Of a stretch of 64,000 nt of DNA, positions 8,002 through 18,489 are shown one piece after another (positions within the stretch are counted from its first letter, which is position 1; each line of letters starts with the position of its first letter). The stretch is from positions 4,896,501-4,960,500 of the forward strand of contig NZ_CP073766.1 in assembly GCF_018255755.1 (NCBI RefSeq). The letters are read 5' to 3'. Under the pieces are notes generated by a model. It made no database searches and had not been told where the DNA came from. It was given only the letters and a program-made list of their open reading frames with translations. Source of the stretch: Chitinophaga sp. HK235 (lineage in GTDB: Bacteria > Bacteroidota > Bacteroidia > Chitinophagales > Chitinophagaceae). Made by a program: the position numbers and the translations under genes.

Positions 8002-8667
8002 CTACCCCTGAATTTGTCCGTCACTGATCTGAATAATACGATTGCCATAAGTAGCATTCACATCGGAGTGGGTTACCTGTACAATGGTAATCTTATCCTG
8101 CTCATTCAGGTGTTTGAACATTTCCATGATCACTCTAGCCTGGTCAGAGTGCAGGTTTCCGGTAGGTTCATCTGCGAAGATCACACGGGGTTCTGCGACA
8201 ATGGCGCGGGCAATGCCCACCAGCTGTTGCTGCCCGCCGGAAAGTTGATTAGGAAACAGGTCTTTTTTGGCCACCATGTTAAAACGATCCAATACATCCG
8301 CCACCCTGCTCTTTCTTTCCGAACCAGACAAATTTTTATACAGTAAAGGGGTTTCTATGTTTTCATATACAGTCAGCTCATCAATGAGATGGTAAGCCTG
8401 GAACACAAAACCGATTGCATCACGATGTAACTGCGTACGTTTTTTCTCATTCATCTTATCTACACGCTCCCCCTGAAACAGGTACTGTCCGCCAGAAGGC
8501 TCCTCCAGTAATCCCAGTATATGCAACAACGTTGACTTGCCGGATCCGGAGGGTCCCATAATAGAAACAAATTCTCCCTCTCCAATGTTGAGATCAACGT
8601 CTTTTAATATTTCATTTTTACCAAATCCTACCGGATAATGCTTAGAGATTTTCTGCAGTTGTATCAT
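8002..8667 (-). CDS. ABC transporter ATP-binding protein, ATPase 2 (MacB/LolD type) with altered motifs, 221 aa
   Basis: This is a stand-alone nucleotide-binding subunit of the MacB/LolD class. Walker A is GPSGSGKST (residues 38-46), the Q-loop is FVFQAYHL, Walker B is VIFADEPTG and the H-loop is VTHS. Two normally invariant positions differ from ATPase 1 of the same operon. The signature reads LSGGQQQLVGIARA instead of LSGGQQQRVAIARA, and the D-loop reads GNLHSDQA instead of GNLDSTNG. The protein may therefore form the weaker half of a heterodimer with ATPase 1. It lies 87 bp downstream of the last permease gene. Confidence 0.92.
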   Translation of the reverse strand: MIQLQKISKHYPVGFGKNEILKDVDLNIGEGEFVSIMGPSGSGKSTLLHILGLLEEPSGGQYLFQGERVDKMNEKKRTQLHRDAIGFVFQAYHLIDELTVYENIETPLLYKNLSGSERKSRVADVLDRFNMVAKKDLFPNQLSGGQQQLVGIARAIVAEPRVIFADEPTGNLHSDQARVIMEMFKHLNEQDKITIVQVTHSDVNATYGNRIIQISDGQIQG

Positions 8668-8708
8668 GATAGTAGTTTTTTAAAATTTCAGGCTTCTTGT
8701 TAACAATT

Positions 8709-8741
8709 TCCGGCGAAGCAATATAAATGCATTTTGCCGGA
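8709..8741. other. Intercistronic hairpin between permease 5 and ATPase 2
   Basis: TCCGGC (8709-8714) pairs with GCCGGA (8736-8741), and inner GCA (8718-8720) with TGC (8728-8730). It occupies the 87-bp gap and lacks a U-tract. It may stabilise or partly attenuate the long transcript, separating the permease block from the ATPase 2-TolC-adaptor 2 block. Confidence 0.35.
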
Positions 8742-8754
8742 TCTTTTCATTCCG

Positions 8755-11163
8755 CTATTCAGTTTTTAATGCGTCTACCGGGTTACTGAGAGCAGACCGC
8801 ACCGTTTTTATGCTCATAGTGGCTAATGCCAGTATAACCATTATCATTCCCCCCGCCGCAAATATCCACCAGCTAAGACCTGTACGGTATACAAATGATT
8901 GCAGCCACTTGTTCATTACCCACCACGAAAGGGGTACCGCCAGCAGAAATGCCACAAGGACCGGCTTCATAAAGTCCTTTGTCAACAACCGGATTACCTG
9001 CCATACACTTGCTCCCAGTACCTTGCGTATCCCTATTTCCCGGGTACGCTGATTGGTGGTAAAAACCACCAAACCTAGTAGCCCCAATGCACTGATAAAA
9101 ACAGCCAATCCTGAGCACCAGTTCAATAAACCCGCAGTACGCAACTCATTTCGATAAAGATTTTCTATGGTTTTATCCAGAAACTCATAACTGAACTCTT
9201 CTCTTGGGTATATCTCCTTCCATACTTTTTCAATGCCGGCAATTCCTTTTTTCCAGACGATCCCCCCTTCTCCGGCATTATGCAGCCGGATATGAAGGGT
9301 GCGGTGGCTTTTAGCGGCGGCACTGCCCAGCGCCAGTACAGGAATCTCTCTATGCAGATTGCCAGCATTGAAGTTTTTCACCACTCCAACAACCGGCTTC
9401 CCTGAAATAAGCTCCCCCACTGCATCTTCCGGACGTTTGAAACCAAATGCACGGACAGCATTTTCATTCAGCAGCCATTCTCTCACCGTATCCGAATTCA
9501 TCAGGTTTCTTCCTGCCAGCAGTTTTAACTGATACACTTTTAAATAGGAGCTGTCCACATAGCGCATTTCTACCACCTTCTCGATAGCCTTCCGGCCATC
9601 CTTGCGGTCGAGGACAGATGTCATGAAACCATTGATGATCGGTGAACGATTCGACAAGCTCACTACCTCTACTTCCGGCAGCGCGGCAATCCCAGCCTGC
9701 AACCGGTTGCGCAGACTGTTATTCTCATCCCGTGGTGGTGTTGCAACTGTAAGAATAGCATCTTTACGGAAACCAAGATCTTTATTCAACGAATAATGAA
9801 TCTGTTTGCTGACAACCAATGTGGCAATAATAAAAAACTGGGCCACCATAAACTGAGTAGCAGTCAACGTTTGCCTCAACCATGCTTTGTTTCCCGCAGC
9901 GCCCGTCTGTGATTTCAGCACCATTACCGGCTGGAAACGAGCTAATACATACGCCGGGTAAATACCGGACAACAATGCCACCACTACCGCCAGCAACAAT
10001 AAAAACAGTAATACCTGCAAGGAATACAATTGCATGGCAGGCAGGTCCTCCGGTAAAAAATCATGAAAGCACTTTATCAGAACCGGTGCCATCAGCAAGG
10101 CAATTACCGCAGCCGTAAATGTGAGCACCAAAGTCTCTCCCAGAAACTGGATCATCAGCTGCCGCATTGTACCACCGATAGCCTTGCGGATACCGGTTTC
10201 TTTAGCCCTACGGGCAGCCTGTGCTGTTGTAAGGTTGATAAAATTGATCACCGCCAGGATTAACAATGCCACAGCTATAACAGACAGCATATATAACTGC
10301 TGTCTGTCTGCAGTTCTTTTATAAGCATAATAGTTCCTATTGAAGTGAATATCCTGTAAAGGCTGTAACCACAGTGACGTCCTGGAACTTTTATCGTTGT
10401 GCAATTCCATGTATTTTGCCAACAAGGCAGTAGCTTGTTTCGGATCGACTCCTGCTTTCAGCTTTACCAGCAACTGGCTGGATGAACTGGTGTTCGTCCA
10501 GTTATCGACAGCGTATACTTCTTTCCGGTATTGGCTGGCATAGACCGTTGACATAGACACTATTTCCCTGAACCAGAAATCAGTGCGGTAAGGTAAATCA
10601 GCCACCACACCGGTTACCGTTGTCCTGATGGAATCATCGTAAACGATCTCTTTTCCCACAACGGCCGCTGGTGAAAGCCGCGGGAAATAGGTATTAGCCT
10701 TCTCCTTTGTCAGCACCACTGAAAAGGGCTGTTTCAACGCGGTGGCCGGCGATCCGCTCAACCATTGATATCCCATCATATCCATGTATGAGGAATCCGC
10801 AAAAATGATATCTTCCTTGTTTCTAAAATCCTTACCATCTACCGTAATTCTACCCGTGATATCATCTGTTAAAAAATGAATCGTCTTTTCTACCTGCGGG
10901 ATATTTTCTCTCACCACCTGTACTACCGGTACCGTTACTCCACTGTTTCTAACACTATCTCCAGAGAAACTGATGGTAGATACTATCCTGTAAATACGGT
11001 CTTTGTCTTGTTGTTGCTTGTTAAAACCGGCCTCATACCATACCACCAGGTATACTACAAGCGCCGCACTGATACCGACTACCAGTCCCAGCATATTTAA
11101 CAGCGAGAACATTTTATTGCGCCAGATATTCCTGACAGCTACCAGGAGATAATTTCGAAACAT
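8755..11163 (-). CDS. MacB/FtsX-type ABC permease 5 (double-unit), 802 aa
   Basis: This is the fifth permease in transcription order. It has two MacB-like units in one chain: TM1 at about 20-42, an extracytoplasmic MacB_PCD domain, a three-helix FtsX block (about 290-410), then a second TM, a second extracytoplasmic domain and a second FtsX block (about 680-790). The cytoplasmic coupling motifs are RAKETGIRKAIGG in unit 1, the most divergent of the five, and RTREIGIRKVLGAS in unit 2. The chain ends LSNPVDALKTE. No ATPase domain is attached. Substrate is unknown; this class couples ATP hydrolysis in the cytoplasm to movement in the periplasm rather than forming a classical membrane pore. Confidence 0.92.
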   Translation of the reverse strand: MFRNYLLVAVRNIWRNKMFSLLNMLGLVVGISAALVVYLVVWYEAGFNKQQQDKDRIYRIVSTISFSGDSVRNSGVTVPVVQVVRENIPQVEKTIHFLTDDITGRITVDGKDFRNKEDIIFADSSYMDMMGYQWLSGSPATALKQPFSVVLTKEKANTYFPRLSPAAVVGKEIVYDDSIRTTVTGVVADLPYRTDFWFREIVSMSTVYASQYRKEVYAVDNWTNTSSSSQLLVKLKAGVDPKQATALLAKYMELHNDKSSRTSLWLQPLQDIHFNRNYYAYKRTADRQQLYMLSVIAVALLILAVINFINLTTAQAARRAKETGIRKAIGGTMRQLMIQFLGETLVLTFTAAVIALLMAPVLIKCFHDFLPEDLPAMQLYSLQVLLFLLLLAVVVALLSGIYPAYVLARFQPVMVLKSQTGAAGNKAWLRQTLTATQFMVAQFFIIATLVVSKQIHYSLNKDLGFRKDAILTVATPPRDENNSLRNRLQAGIAALPEVEVVSLSNRSPIINGFMTSVLDRKDGRKAIEKVVEMRYVDSSYLKVYQLKLLAGRNLMNSDTVREWLLNENAVRAFGFKRPEDAVGELISGKPVVGVVKNFNAGNLHREIPVLALGSAAAKSHRTLHIRLHNAGEGGIVWKKGIAGIEKVWKEIYPREEFSYEFLDKTIENLYRNELRTAGLLNWCSGLAVFISALGLLGLVVFTTNQRTREIGIRKVLGASVWQVIRLLTKDFMKPVLVAFLLAVPLSWWVMNKWLQSFVYRTGLSWWIFAAGGMIMVILALATMSIKTVRSALSNPVDALKTE

Positions 11164-11174
11164 AGTAAATGCTT

Positions 11175-13568
11175 TTATTCTGATTTGAGGCTATTTACCG
11201 GATTCATCATAGCCGCTTTTACTGATTGCAGACTCACTGTGAGCAAAGCCACCACTACCGCCAGTATCCCAGCCATCAGAAACAGCCATATACTCAGGGA
11301 AGCATGATAGGCAAAAGCACTGAGCCAGTTGCCAGCAGCATACCAGGCCAGCGGAGCCGCTATCAGCAAAGCAATCAGTACCAGTCTGATAAAATCTTTC
11401 GACAACATGGCCACCACACTGCCTACAGAGGCGCCCAGCACTTTACGGATACCAATCTCACGGGTGCGTTGTTGTGTAGTCAATGCAGCCAGCCCCAGCA
11501 ATCCCAGGCAGGACACCAGCATCACCACACCGGCAAATATTCCCAGTATCTTGCCTACACGGTATTCCGACTTATACAGTCTATTAAAATCATCATCCAG
11601 GAAGTGATAGTCAAAAGGAACTCCCGGCTGCACTTCTTTCCAAAGGCCTTCAATACCCGCTATCAGCTGTTGTTTGTCTTTACCACTTGTTTTGATAAAT
11701 ATCTGTTGGAACCATTCGTATTCGGGGAATACGATGATGGGTTCAATTTTGTTTTTCATGGAAGAAAAATGAAAATCCTTCATCACTCCTTTTACCGTTC
11801 CATTACGGCCATTCAACGACATCCTTTTTCCCACGGCCACTTCCGGTGACCATCCCAGCCTTTTGCTGGCTGTTTCATTCAGGAAAAAATGATAAATCCG
11901 CTCATCATTTTTTTCTTTGGTAACATCAGCAATGTCTCCGTTGGTGAGATCCTCACCAGCCAATAAAGAGATACCTACTGTTTTCAGGTAATCTTTTTCC
12001 ACCGGTACCGCTGCGATACCAAGGGAGAAACCAGGCTGGTGATCCTGTATCTGGTTAATGCTGTAACCACCCTGGATGGAGACAGGAGAATCAGCGGATG
12101 CCGTCACATACAATATACCGGTGAGTTGCAGCAACCTGTTTTTAAAGGCTTCCATGGCAGTACTACCGGATTTGAAACCATCCAGCACCAACACCTCAGA
12201 GCGGTCCATCCCCAGCTTTTTATGCTGGATATACTGCATTTGCTGCTGCACGACCAGCGTACAGATGATAAAGAATACAGATGCCGCAAACTGAAATACC
12301 ACCAGTGATTTACGGATACCCTTTCCTTTGGGAGTGGCCGTCATGGAACCTTTCAGCACCTGTACCGGTCGGAAACCAGAGAGGAACAGGGCCGGATAAA
12401 TACCAGTAACAAAAGCCACCAGGAAAAAGATCACCACCAAGATGCCGTAAATACGGTATCCGCTGGCGCCGCCTAATTGAAGTCTGGTATCGGTGAGTTG
12501 GTTAAATGCGGGTAATAATAAGCCTGCCAGCAACAGTCCTATCACCAGGGCAATTCCGGTGAGCAAGGCTGATTCCATCATAAACTGCAAGAAAAGCTGA
12601 GAACGTTGAGCACCCAATGCCTTACGGACACCTACTTCCCGGCTTCTTTCAGTGGAACGGGCCGTGGCCAGGTTCATAAAGTTAACACAGGCTATCACCA
12701 GCAGCATGACGCCTATCAGGGCGAAAATATAGTTGTAGCGGACATCTCCGGCATCTTCGGTGGCGGCACTGGCAGCAGAATGCAGATGGATGCCGGTAAC
12801 CGGCTCCGGAACAAAGTTGAAGACGGTACCGTTTTTTATATCGTCTTCACTCAGCTGCTGCCTGGCGATCTGGCTCAGGCTGGTCTGCAGACTGCCTAAC
12901 TGAGCCGGATTACCGACCTGCACATAGGTGTAGTAATTAGCAGATCCCCACTGCTCCTGGAGCTGCAAGGTGCTGTAACTGGCCACAAAATCAAATTTCA
13001 GGTGGCTATTGGCTGGCACATCGGCCACCACACCCGTTACCTGTAATGCCCTTTTACCATTGATGAGTAACGTTTTACCAACGGGATCAATATCGCCGAA
13101 ATATTTTTTCGCCATGGAGGCCGTGATCACCACCATATTAGGGCCGTTCAGCACATTGACAGCACTACCAGACAACAACCGGAAGGAAAACATCTCAAAA
13201 AAAGGTGCGTCAGTATATACAAAGCGTCTTTCATTCCAGCTCTTGTCGCCATACTGTACGGTCGCTTCTCTTGGAAATATCCGTGTGACTTTTTTGATCT
13301 CCGGCAAGGGTTTGATGGTAGTGGCCAGTATATTCGGCGTCACGGCTATCTGCATTATCTTCTCCCCTTTTTCACCATAGTCCATGCGAAGACGGTATAA
13401 CTCATTCGCATTTTTATACCAGCTATCGTAGGTCCATTCGTTTTCCAGGTATAAAGACAACAGAATAAAGCAGGCGATCCCCGTTGCCAGTCCGAATACG
13501 TTAATACCCGTATACAACTTCCGTTTCACCAGATTCTTCGCGGCTATCTTCAGGTAATTCTTCCACAT
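11175..13568 (-). CDS. MacB/FtsX-type ABC permease 4 (double-unit), 797 aa
   Basis: This permease begins MWKNYLKIAAKNLVKRKLYT, a short basic amphipathic stretch before TM1 (about 21-43). Unit 1 couples through RSREVGVRKALGAQRSQLF and unit 2 through RTREIGIRKVLGASVGSVV. The two periplasmic domains contain the usual family turns (GDIDPVGKTLLING; SLNGRNGTVKGVMKDFHF). The end is MMNPVNSLKSE. Spacing is 11 bp to permease 5 and 21 bp from permease 3, so all three are on one message. It is clearly homologous to its neighbours but diverged through the periplasmic domains, where specificity would reside. Confidence 0.92.
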   Translation of the reverse strand: MWKNYLKIAAKNLVKRKLYTGINVFGLATGIACFILLSLYLENEWTYDSWYKNANELYRLRMDYGEKGEKIMQIAVTPNILATTIKPLPEIKKVTRIFPREATVQYGDKSWNERRFVYTDAPFFEMFSFRLLSGSAVNVLNGPNMVVITASMAKKYFGDIDPVGKTLLINGKRALQVTGVVADVPANSHLKFDFVASYSTLQLQEQWGSANYYTYVQVGNPAQLGSLQTSLSQIARQQLSEDDIKNGTVFNFVPEPVTGIHLHSAASAATEDAGDVRYNYIFALIGVMLLVIACVNFMNLATARSTERSREVGVRKALGAQRSQLFLQFMMESALLTGIALVIGLLLAGLLLPAFNQLTDTRLQLGGASGYRIYGILVVIFFLVAFVTGIYPALFLSGFRPVQVLKGSMTATPKGKGIRKSLVVFQFAASVFFIICTLVVQQQMQYIQHKKLGMDRSEVLVLDGFKSGSTAMEAFKNRLLQLTGILYVTASADSPVSIQGGYSINQIQDHQPGFSLGIAAVPVEKDYLKTVGISLLAGEDLTNGDIADVTKEKNDERIYHFFLNETASKRLGWSPEVAVGKRMSLNGRNGTVKGVMKDFHFSSMKNKIEPIIVFPEYEWFQQIFIKTSGKDKQQLIAGIEGLWKEVQPGVPFDYHFLDDDFNRLYKSEYRVGKILGIFAGVVMLVSCLGLLGLAALTTQQRTREIGIRKVLGASVGSVVAMLSKDFIRLVLIALLIAAPLAWYAAGNWLSAFAYHASLSIWLFLMAGILAVVVALLTVSLQSVKAAMMNPVNSLKSE

Positions 13569-13589
13569 CGATTTAGAATTTTATTGGTT

Positions 13590-15995
13590 TTAATCACGCT
13601 TGAGGCTATCAACAGGATTGGCCAACGCAGCTTTTATTGTTTGCAGACTGGTAGTGGCCAGGGCAATGATAACAGCCAACAGGCCAACCACTGCAAAAAG
13701 CCACCAATGGATATTTACATGAAACTCGAACCGCTGCAGCCATTGCTGCATCAGGTACCAGGATAAAGGAGTAGCAATCAGTACCGCTATCAGTACCAGC
13801 TTCAGAAAATCTTTTGAGAGCAGCAGTACAATACCACCTACAGAAGCTCCCAATACCTTACGGATACCGATTTCCTTTTGGCGCTGGGCCATCACCAGTA
13901 CGGCAATAGCAAACAGTCCCATACAGGAGATCACGATAGCCAGTATGGCCCCACTCATAAATATTTTTGAAAAACGGGCTTCCTGACGGTACAGCCGGTT
14001 GGTGTTTTCATCGAGGAAACTGGCTTCGTTTTTGGCCAGCGGGTTAATACCTTTCCATATGGCTGAGATATGTTTCAGCGTGGCCACCGGATTGCGGGTA
14101 TTTACCTTAACAAAGATGTAGTTCGGATGCGGAATCATTGTCATGATCATCATCAGCGGATCAATCTTTTTACGCAGTGACTCGAAATGATAATCTTTTA
14201 CCACCCCGATCACATGCAGGGGCACATTACCGGGTGTAATAACAGCACCTATCAGCTCTTTCTCTCCCAGCTGTTTCGCCATTTGTTCGTTGAGCACCAC
14301 ACCAGTTGTGTCTGCCCCGAAATTGCGGGAGAAATCACGCCCAGCTACCATTTTGAGGTCCAGTGTACGCGCGTAATCGTAATCTACTATAATACACTGT
14401 GTGTTAATATGACTGCCCATGTAGTCAAATCCCCGGTACCAGTTGCCGGAAGAGCCGTCTTTACCCACTCCCAGGTTCAGCATACTACCAGATACACTCT
14501 CTACTTCTGTTTCTCCGGCCAGTCTGCTGCGAAGCGCTGCAATCACCTGCGGCGATGCATTATCTCCCGGTATACTGATCACCTGCGTGGTATTAAACCC
14601 TAACGGTGTCGACCGTATGAAATCCAGCTGCTGCCAGATAACAGCTGTGCAGCTGATCAGCAAGGCAGCCACAATAAACTGAACGATGATCAGTCCATTG
14701 CGTACACCATTACCTTTGGCCAGGCTCAGCTTACCTTTCAGCACCTGAATAATATTCAGCCTGGCCACTTTCCAGGCTGGGTATCCGCCCGCCAGTAATG
14801 TCACCATAAAGAAAATAAATGCAGCTCCCAGTATCAGCCAGATATTACCGAAAAGTCGGAGACTCAGCTCATGGTTGAAAGTGGCGTTGTAATAAGGCAT
14901 CAGCAGTATCGTCAACAACAAACTAAGTACCAGCGAAATAAAACAAAGCAGAAAAGCCTCACTCCAGAACTGAAACAACAATTGTCTGTCCATGGCTCCC
15001 AGCGCTTTCCTCAGACTGATCTCACTGCCACGGGTAAACGATCTGGCGATAGACAGGTTAATAAAGTTGATACAGGCAATACTAATAATCAGGACTGCGA
15101 GAATCACCATCAGCCAGGGATAAAATGGGTTCAGACCATTGCTGAAAGAGCTGAGGGCATTAAGATGAAACTCGTTCAGGGGAATTCCGTTTATTCGTAT
15201 CAGTGCCCCTTCTTTATTGGGTATCCCACCATTCTTTTTCAGCTCTTCAATATTTCCTGCGTAATATTTGTTCGTTACAGATACCAGGCTTTTTTCCAGT
15301 GCTGCTGTAGTAACGGATGGTTCCACTTCCATCATCAGGGGATAGTTGCCCACATTCCAGTTGTTGCGGATAGCAGCATAGTCATCCACATTTTCAAAAC
15401 GGACCAGGGCTTCAAACGTGATGCTGGAGTTATCTGGTATATCTGCTGCTACTGCCGAAACGATAAAGGGACGCCATTGATTGTTGATATTGACTTCTAC
15501 CGTTTTGCCTACCGCGTCTTCCTGATTGAACAATGACCGGGCTGTCTTTTGTGTCAGCACCAGTTGATCAGGCTGTTGCAATGCTGTAGAAGCGTTGCCC
15601 TGCAACAGGCGGAAAGAAAACATCTTCAGGAAATCAACATCCACCATTTCCACATCAAAGTAAATATGTTTGCCATTGTACCTTACTGGCATATCGCCGC
15701 CGCCTATACGGGAAACGTGTTTCACTCCCTGCACCTCCTTCCGGAGCGCATCTGCCATCGGCTCAGCAAAACTGGTCCCGACCCTCATGCCTTTAGCAGT
15801 ACCATCTTCCCGGTATAACTGGTAAATATGTTCCTTATTTATCTGAAAATCATCGTATGTCCATTCCCGATAGGCAGTGAGTGACAGCAATAAGGCCGCA
15901 CAGATAGCAGCACTCATACCTACTACATTCACGGCTGCGAACACTTTCTGTTTCAGTAAATTTCTCCAGGCAATCTTGATATAATTTCCAAACAT
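13590..15995 (-). CDS. MacB/FtsX-type ABC permease 3 (double-unit), 801 aa
   Basis: The start chosen is the ATG at 15995 (MFGNYIKIAWRNLLKQK), matching the N-termini of the other four; a TTG two codons upstream is unnecessary. The architecture is the same double MacB-like arrangement. The unit 1 coupling segment is atypical, RGSEISLRKALGAMDRQLL, while unit 2 keeps RQKEIGIRKVLGASVGGIV. The C-terminus is LANPVDSLKRD. An 87-bp gap on its upstream side separates it from permease 2, one of two large gaps in the permease block, and could hold an internal promoter or processing site. Confidence 0.92.
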   Translation of the reverse strand: MFGNYIKIAWRNLLKQKVFAAVNVVGMSAAICAALLLSLTAYREWTYDDFQINKEHIYQLYREDGTAKGMRVGTSFAEPMADALRKEVQGVKHVSRIGGGDMPVRYNGKHIYFDVEMVDVDFLKMFSFRLLQGNASTALQQPDQLVLTQKTARSLFNQEDAVGKTVEVNINNQWRPFIVSAVAADIPDNSSITFEALVRFENVDDYAAIRNNWNVGNYPLMMEVEPSVTTAALEKSLVSVTNKYYAGNIEELKKNGGIPNKEGALIRINGIPLNEFHLNALSSFSNGLNPFYPWLMVILAVLIISIACINFINLSIARSFTRGSEISLRKALGAMDRQLLFQFWSEAFLLCFISLVLSLLLTILLMPYYNATFNHELSLRLFGNIWLILGAAFIFFMVTLLAGGYPAWKVARLNIIQVLKGKLSLAKGNGVRNGLIIVQFIVAALLISCTAVIWQQLDFIRSTPLGFNTTQVISIPGDNASPQVIAALRSRLAGETEVESVSGSMLNLGVGKDGSSGNWYRGFDYMGSHINTQCIIVDYDYARTLDLKMVAGRDFSRNFGADTTGVVLNEQMAKQLGEKELIGAVITPGNVPLHVIGVVKDYHFESLRKKIDPLMMIMTMIPHPNYIFVKVNTRNPVATLKHISAIWKGINPLAKNEASFLDENTNRLYRQEARFSKIFMSGAILAIVISCMGLFAIAVLVMAQRQKEIGIRKVLGASVGGIVLLLSKDFLKLVLIAVLIATPLSWYLMQQWLQRFEFHVNIHWWLFAVVGLLAVIIALATTSLQTIKAALANPVDSLKRD

Positions 15996-16088
15996 GCGCA
16001 AAGATTTATAGTATTATTTTAAAAAAGCAGGGCGCGTAGACACACACTCCGATTTGCTGTTCACTTGTTATTCTCTTTATTAATTGTT

Positions 16089-18479
16089 TTAGTCATTTCT
16101 CAATACATTCGCCGGGTTGGCATCCGCAGCACGCCATGTTTGTGAAATAATGGCCAGCAGGGCAATTCCCAGCAAGGCAGCAAAGCTGCCCGCCAGCGTA
16201 AAAAATCCTATGTTGATGCGGTTGGCAAAAAGCCGAAGGAATAAGGTACTTCCCAGGTAACCCAATGGCAGGGCTATAATACCGGCCAACACTATCAGGC
16301 GGAGATAGCTTTGGGAAAGCAGCATTACCAGACCAGGTACACCAGCCCCCATCACCTTACGGATGCCTATCTCTTTCCTGCGGGTGAAGGTGGTATAAGA
16401 CACTACACCCAATAGGCCCAGCGCCGCAATCACTGTGATCATAAATACCAGCACAGCGAGTCCGGATACAGGCTCCTTGCCACTGGTTCGTTCAATCAGT
16501 TCATCATTCATCCAGCCAGCAGAAAATATTTCACCAGGATGCATTTCCATCCAGGCTTGTTTAATACCAGCCATTACCTGGTCTTTGTCCTGCGTATTCA
16601 CCAGTACCTGCAGCTGTCTGAATCGCTGTGGGACAAAGCGGATAGCCATTGGCAGTACCGGCATTTCTATAGGTTGATAATTGAAATCTTTCACGACTCC
16701 GATGATACTCACCGCTGTGGAATCCGTTAGCCATAAGGTTTTACCGATAGCATCTGCCGGTGTTTTCAGATTCATGGCAGCTACCAATCGCTCGTTTACG
16801 ATGATATATTGTTCATTGCTTTGGGAGGCTGCTGCCGGAAATCCGGACCCAGCCAGCAATCTGAGCTGCATCAGTTTCAGAAAATCGGCATCACCGGCGT
16901 AATAACCCAGCTCCATACGGTTGCCATCCAGAGCGGTACGGGCCTGCAGAAAGCCACTCTGACCGGGCATACCCAAGGTACCGGAACTGGCAGTGGCCGC
17001 CTCTACCCCTTTCACCTGCATTAACCGGTCTTTCATCAGCTGAAAATCTACATCAGCCAACGGCACATTCAGTATATTGTTACGGGCAAATCCCATATCA
17101 AAGGCCTCTTTGAAAGAAAACTGGCGGTAAACGGTCACAAAAAAGATGATCGCTGTCATTGAAAGCGAAAACTGAATCACGATCAGTGTCTTCCGCAATC
17201 CCAATCCGCCAAAGAGTTTGATGTCTACAATATTTTTCAGCACCCTGGCTGGTTGGAAGGAAGACAAAGCCCAGGCCGGGATTAATCCTGCCAGCACACC
17301 TGTTAACAGGCTAAACACCAGGAACCAGCCCATCAGTGCTACATCAAACCTTTCACCCGATAAAAATCCAATACCTACATGGGTATACGATTCCATCAGC
17401 ACCAGTAGTCCCATCGCCAGTATTAATGACAACAGGCACATCACCACGGATTCTACAATAAACTGCATAAATACCTGCGAACGTTTAGCGCCGTTAACTT
17501 TACGGACACCTACTTCCCGGGCCCGTTGTAGTGAGCGAACAATAGACAGGTTGGTATAGTTGAAGCAGGCACACAGGAGCAATGCAAGCCCCACGGTTAT
17601 TTCACCCAGGACTTTCCCCCATGGATGACCGCCTCCCATATCATTATAAAGTTCCTGTGAAGGCGTGATACTGCTTAGTGATTGTTTTTCAAAAGTGATA
17701 CTGCCAATTCCTTTGGAAGCAGGCTGGTAATATTTTTCAGACAAAAATTCCAGTGCGGTGGAAAGTGAAGCTTTGTTTACACCGGGTTTTAAAACAACAT
17801 AAGTATAGGCATCCTGTACATTGTTCCAGTTCTGTAACCGCTCCGGCAGCACCTTCTGCTGTTCCAGTGCAGAAACAGAAGACAGGGAAGCATAAGCCTC
17901 ATAGTTGATATGCGTCAAACCCGGTGCAGGCGCAAGAATACCAGTAACAATATAATCGCCCAGTGTTTCAAAGTGTATTGTCTTACCCATTGCCTGTTGG
18001 GTACCGAAAATCTTTCTGGCGGCCTCTTCTCCCAATATAATACTATTGGGTGTGCTTAATGCTGTAGCCGGATCACCGCTTTCCAGTTTAAATCCGAAGA
18101 CCTTGAAAAAAGAGGGCTCTGTAAAAGCACCATAGACAGGTAATTTCTTTTTTCCATTGATCACATTGCCATTCAGCACGCTATACACACGCACTTCCGC
18201 TTCTGTGATGGCATAGTCCTGATGCAACACCGTTGCCAGTGGTAGCGGTGTGCTGGCCATATGATAATGTTTTCCTTCCTGAGTAGTGGCCTGTGAAGTA
18301 ATCCTCCAGGTCCTGGAGGCTGCCGGATGGAATTTATCGTAGCTGAAATTCTTTTTGGTGGACTTCAATACCATTAAGCATACAGCCATGCTCAGTGCCA
18401 GTCCGGCAATATTAATAAAGGCAAACAGCTTTTGCCGACGCATATTTCTGAAAGCGATCTGTATGTAACGGAGAAGCAT
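16089..18479 (-). CDS. MacB/FtsX-type ABC permease 2 (double-unit), 796 aa
   Basis: This is the most divergent permease of the set. It begins MLLRYIQIAFRNMRRQKLFA, followed by TM1. The unit 1 FtsX block contains cysteine-rich ALLLCACFNYTNLSIVRSL and couples through RAREVGVRKVNGAKRSQVF (Asn in place of the usual Leu). Unit 2 has RRKEIGIRKVMGAGVPGLV. The C-terminal motif is weaker, DANPANVLRND. It lies only 10 bp from permease 1. Like its neighbours it would need external ATPase subunits, and two are encoded in the operon. Confidence 0.92.
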   Translation of the reverse strand: MLLRYIQIAFRNMRRQKLFAFINIAGLALSMAVCLMVLKSTKKNFSYDKFHPAASRTWRITSQATTQEGKHYHMASTPLPLATVLHQDYAITEAEVRVYSVLNGNVINGKKKLPVYGAFTEPSFFKVFGFKLESGDPATALSTPNSIILGEEAARKIFGTQQAMGKTIHFETLGDYIVTGILAPAPGLTHINYEAYASLSSVSALEQQKVLPERLQNWNNVQDAYTYVVLKPGVNKASLSTALEFLSEKYYQPASKGIGSITFEKQSLSSITPSQELYNDMGGGHPWGKVLGEITVGLALLLCACFNYTNLSIVRSLQRAREVGVRKVNGAKRSQVFMQFIVESVVMCLLSLILAMGLLVLMESYTHVGIGFLSGERFDVALMGWFLVFSLLTGVLAGLIPAWALSSFQPARVLKNIVDIKLFGGLGLRKTLIVIQFSLSMTAIIFFVTVYRQFSFKEAFDMGFARNNILNVPLADVDFQLMKDRLMQVKGVEAATASSGTLGMPGQSGFLQARTALDGNRMELGYYAGDADFLKLMQLRLLAGSGFPAAASQSNEQYIIVNERLVAAMNLKTPADAIGKTLWLTDSTAVSIIGVVKDFNYQPIEMPVLPMAIRFVPQRFRQLQVLVNTQDKDQVMAGIKQAWMEMHPGEIFSAGWMNDELIERTSGKEPVSGLAVLVFMITVIAALGLLGVVSYTTFTRRKEIGIRKVMGAGVPGLVMLLSQSYLRLIVLAGIIALPLGYLGSTLFLRLFANRINIGFFTLAGSFAALLGIALLAIISQTWRAADANPANVLRND

Positions 18480-18489
18480 AAACGATAAT

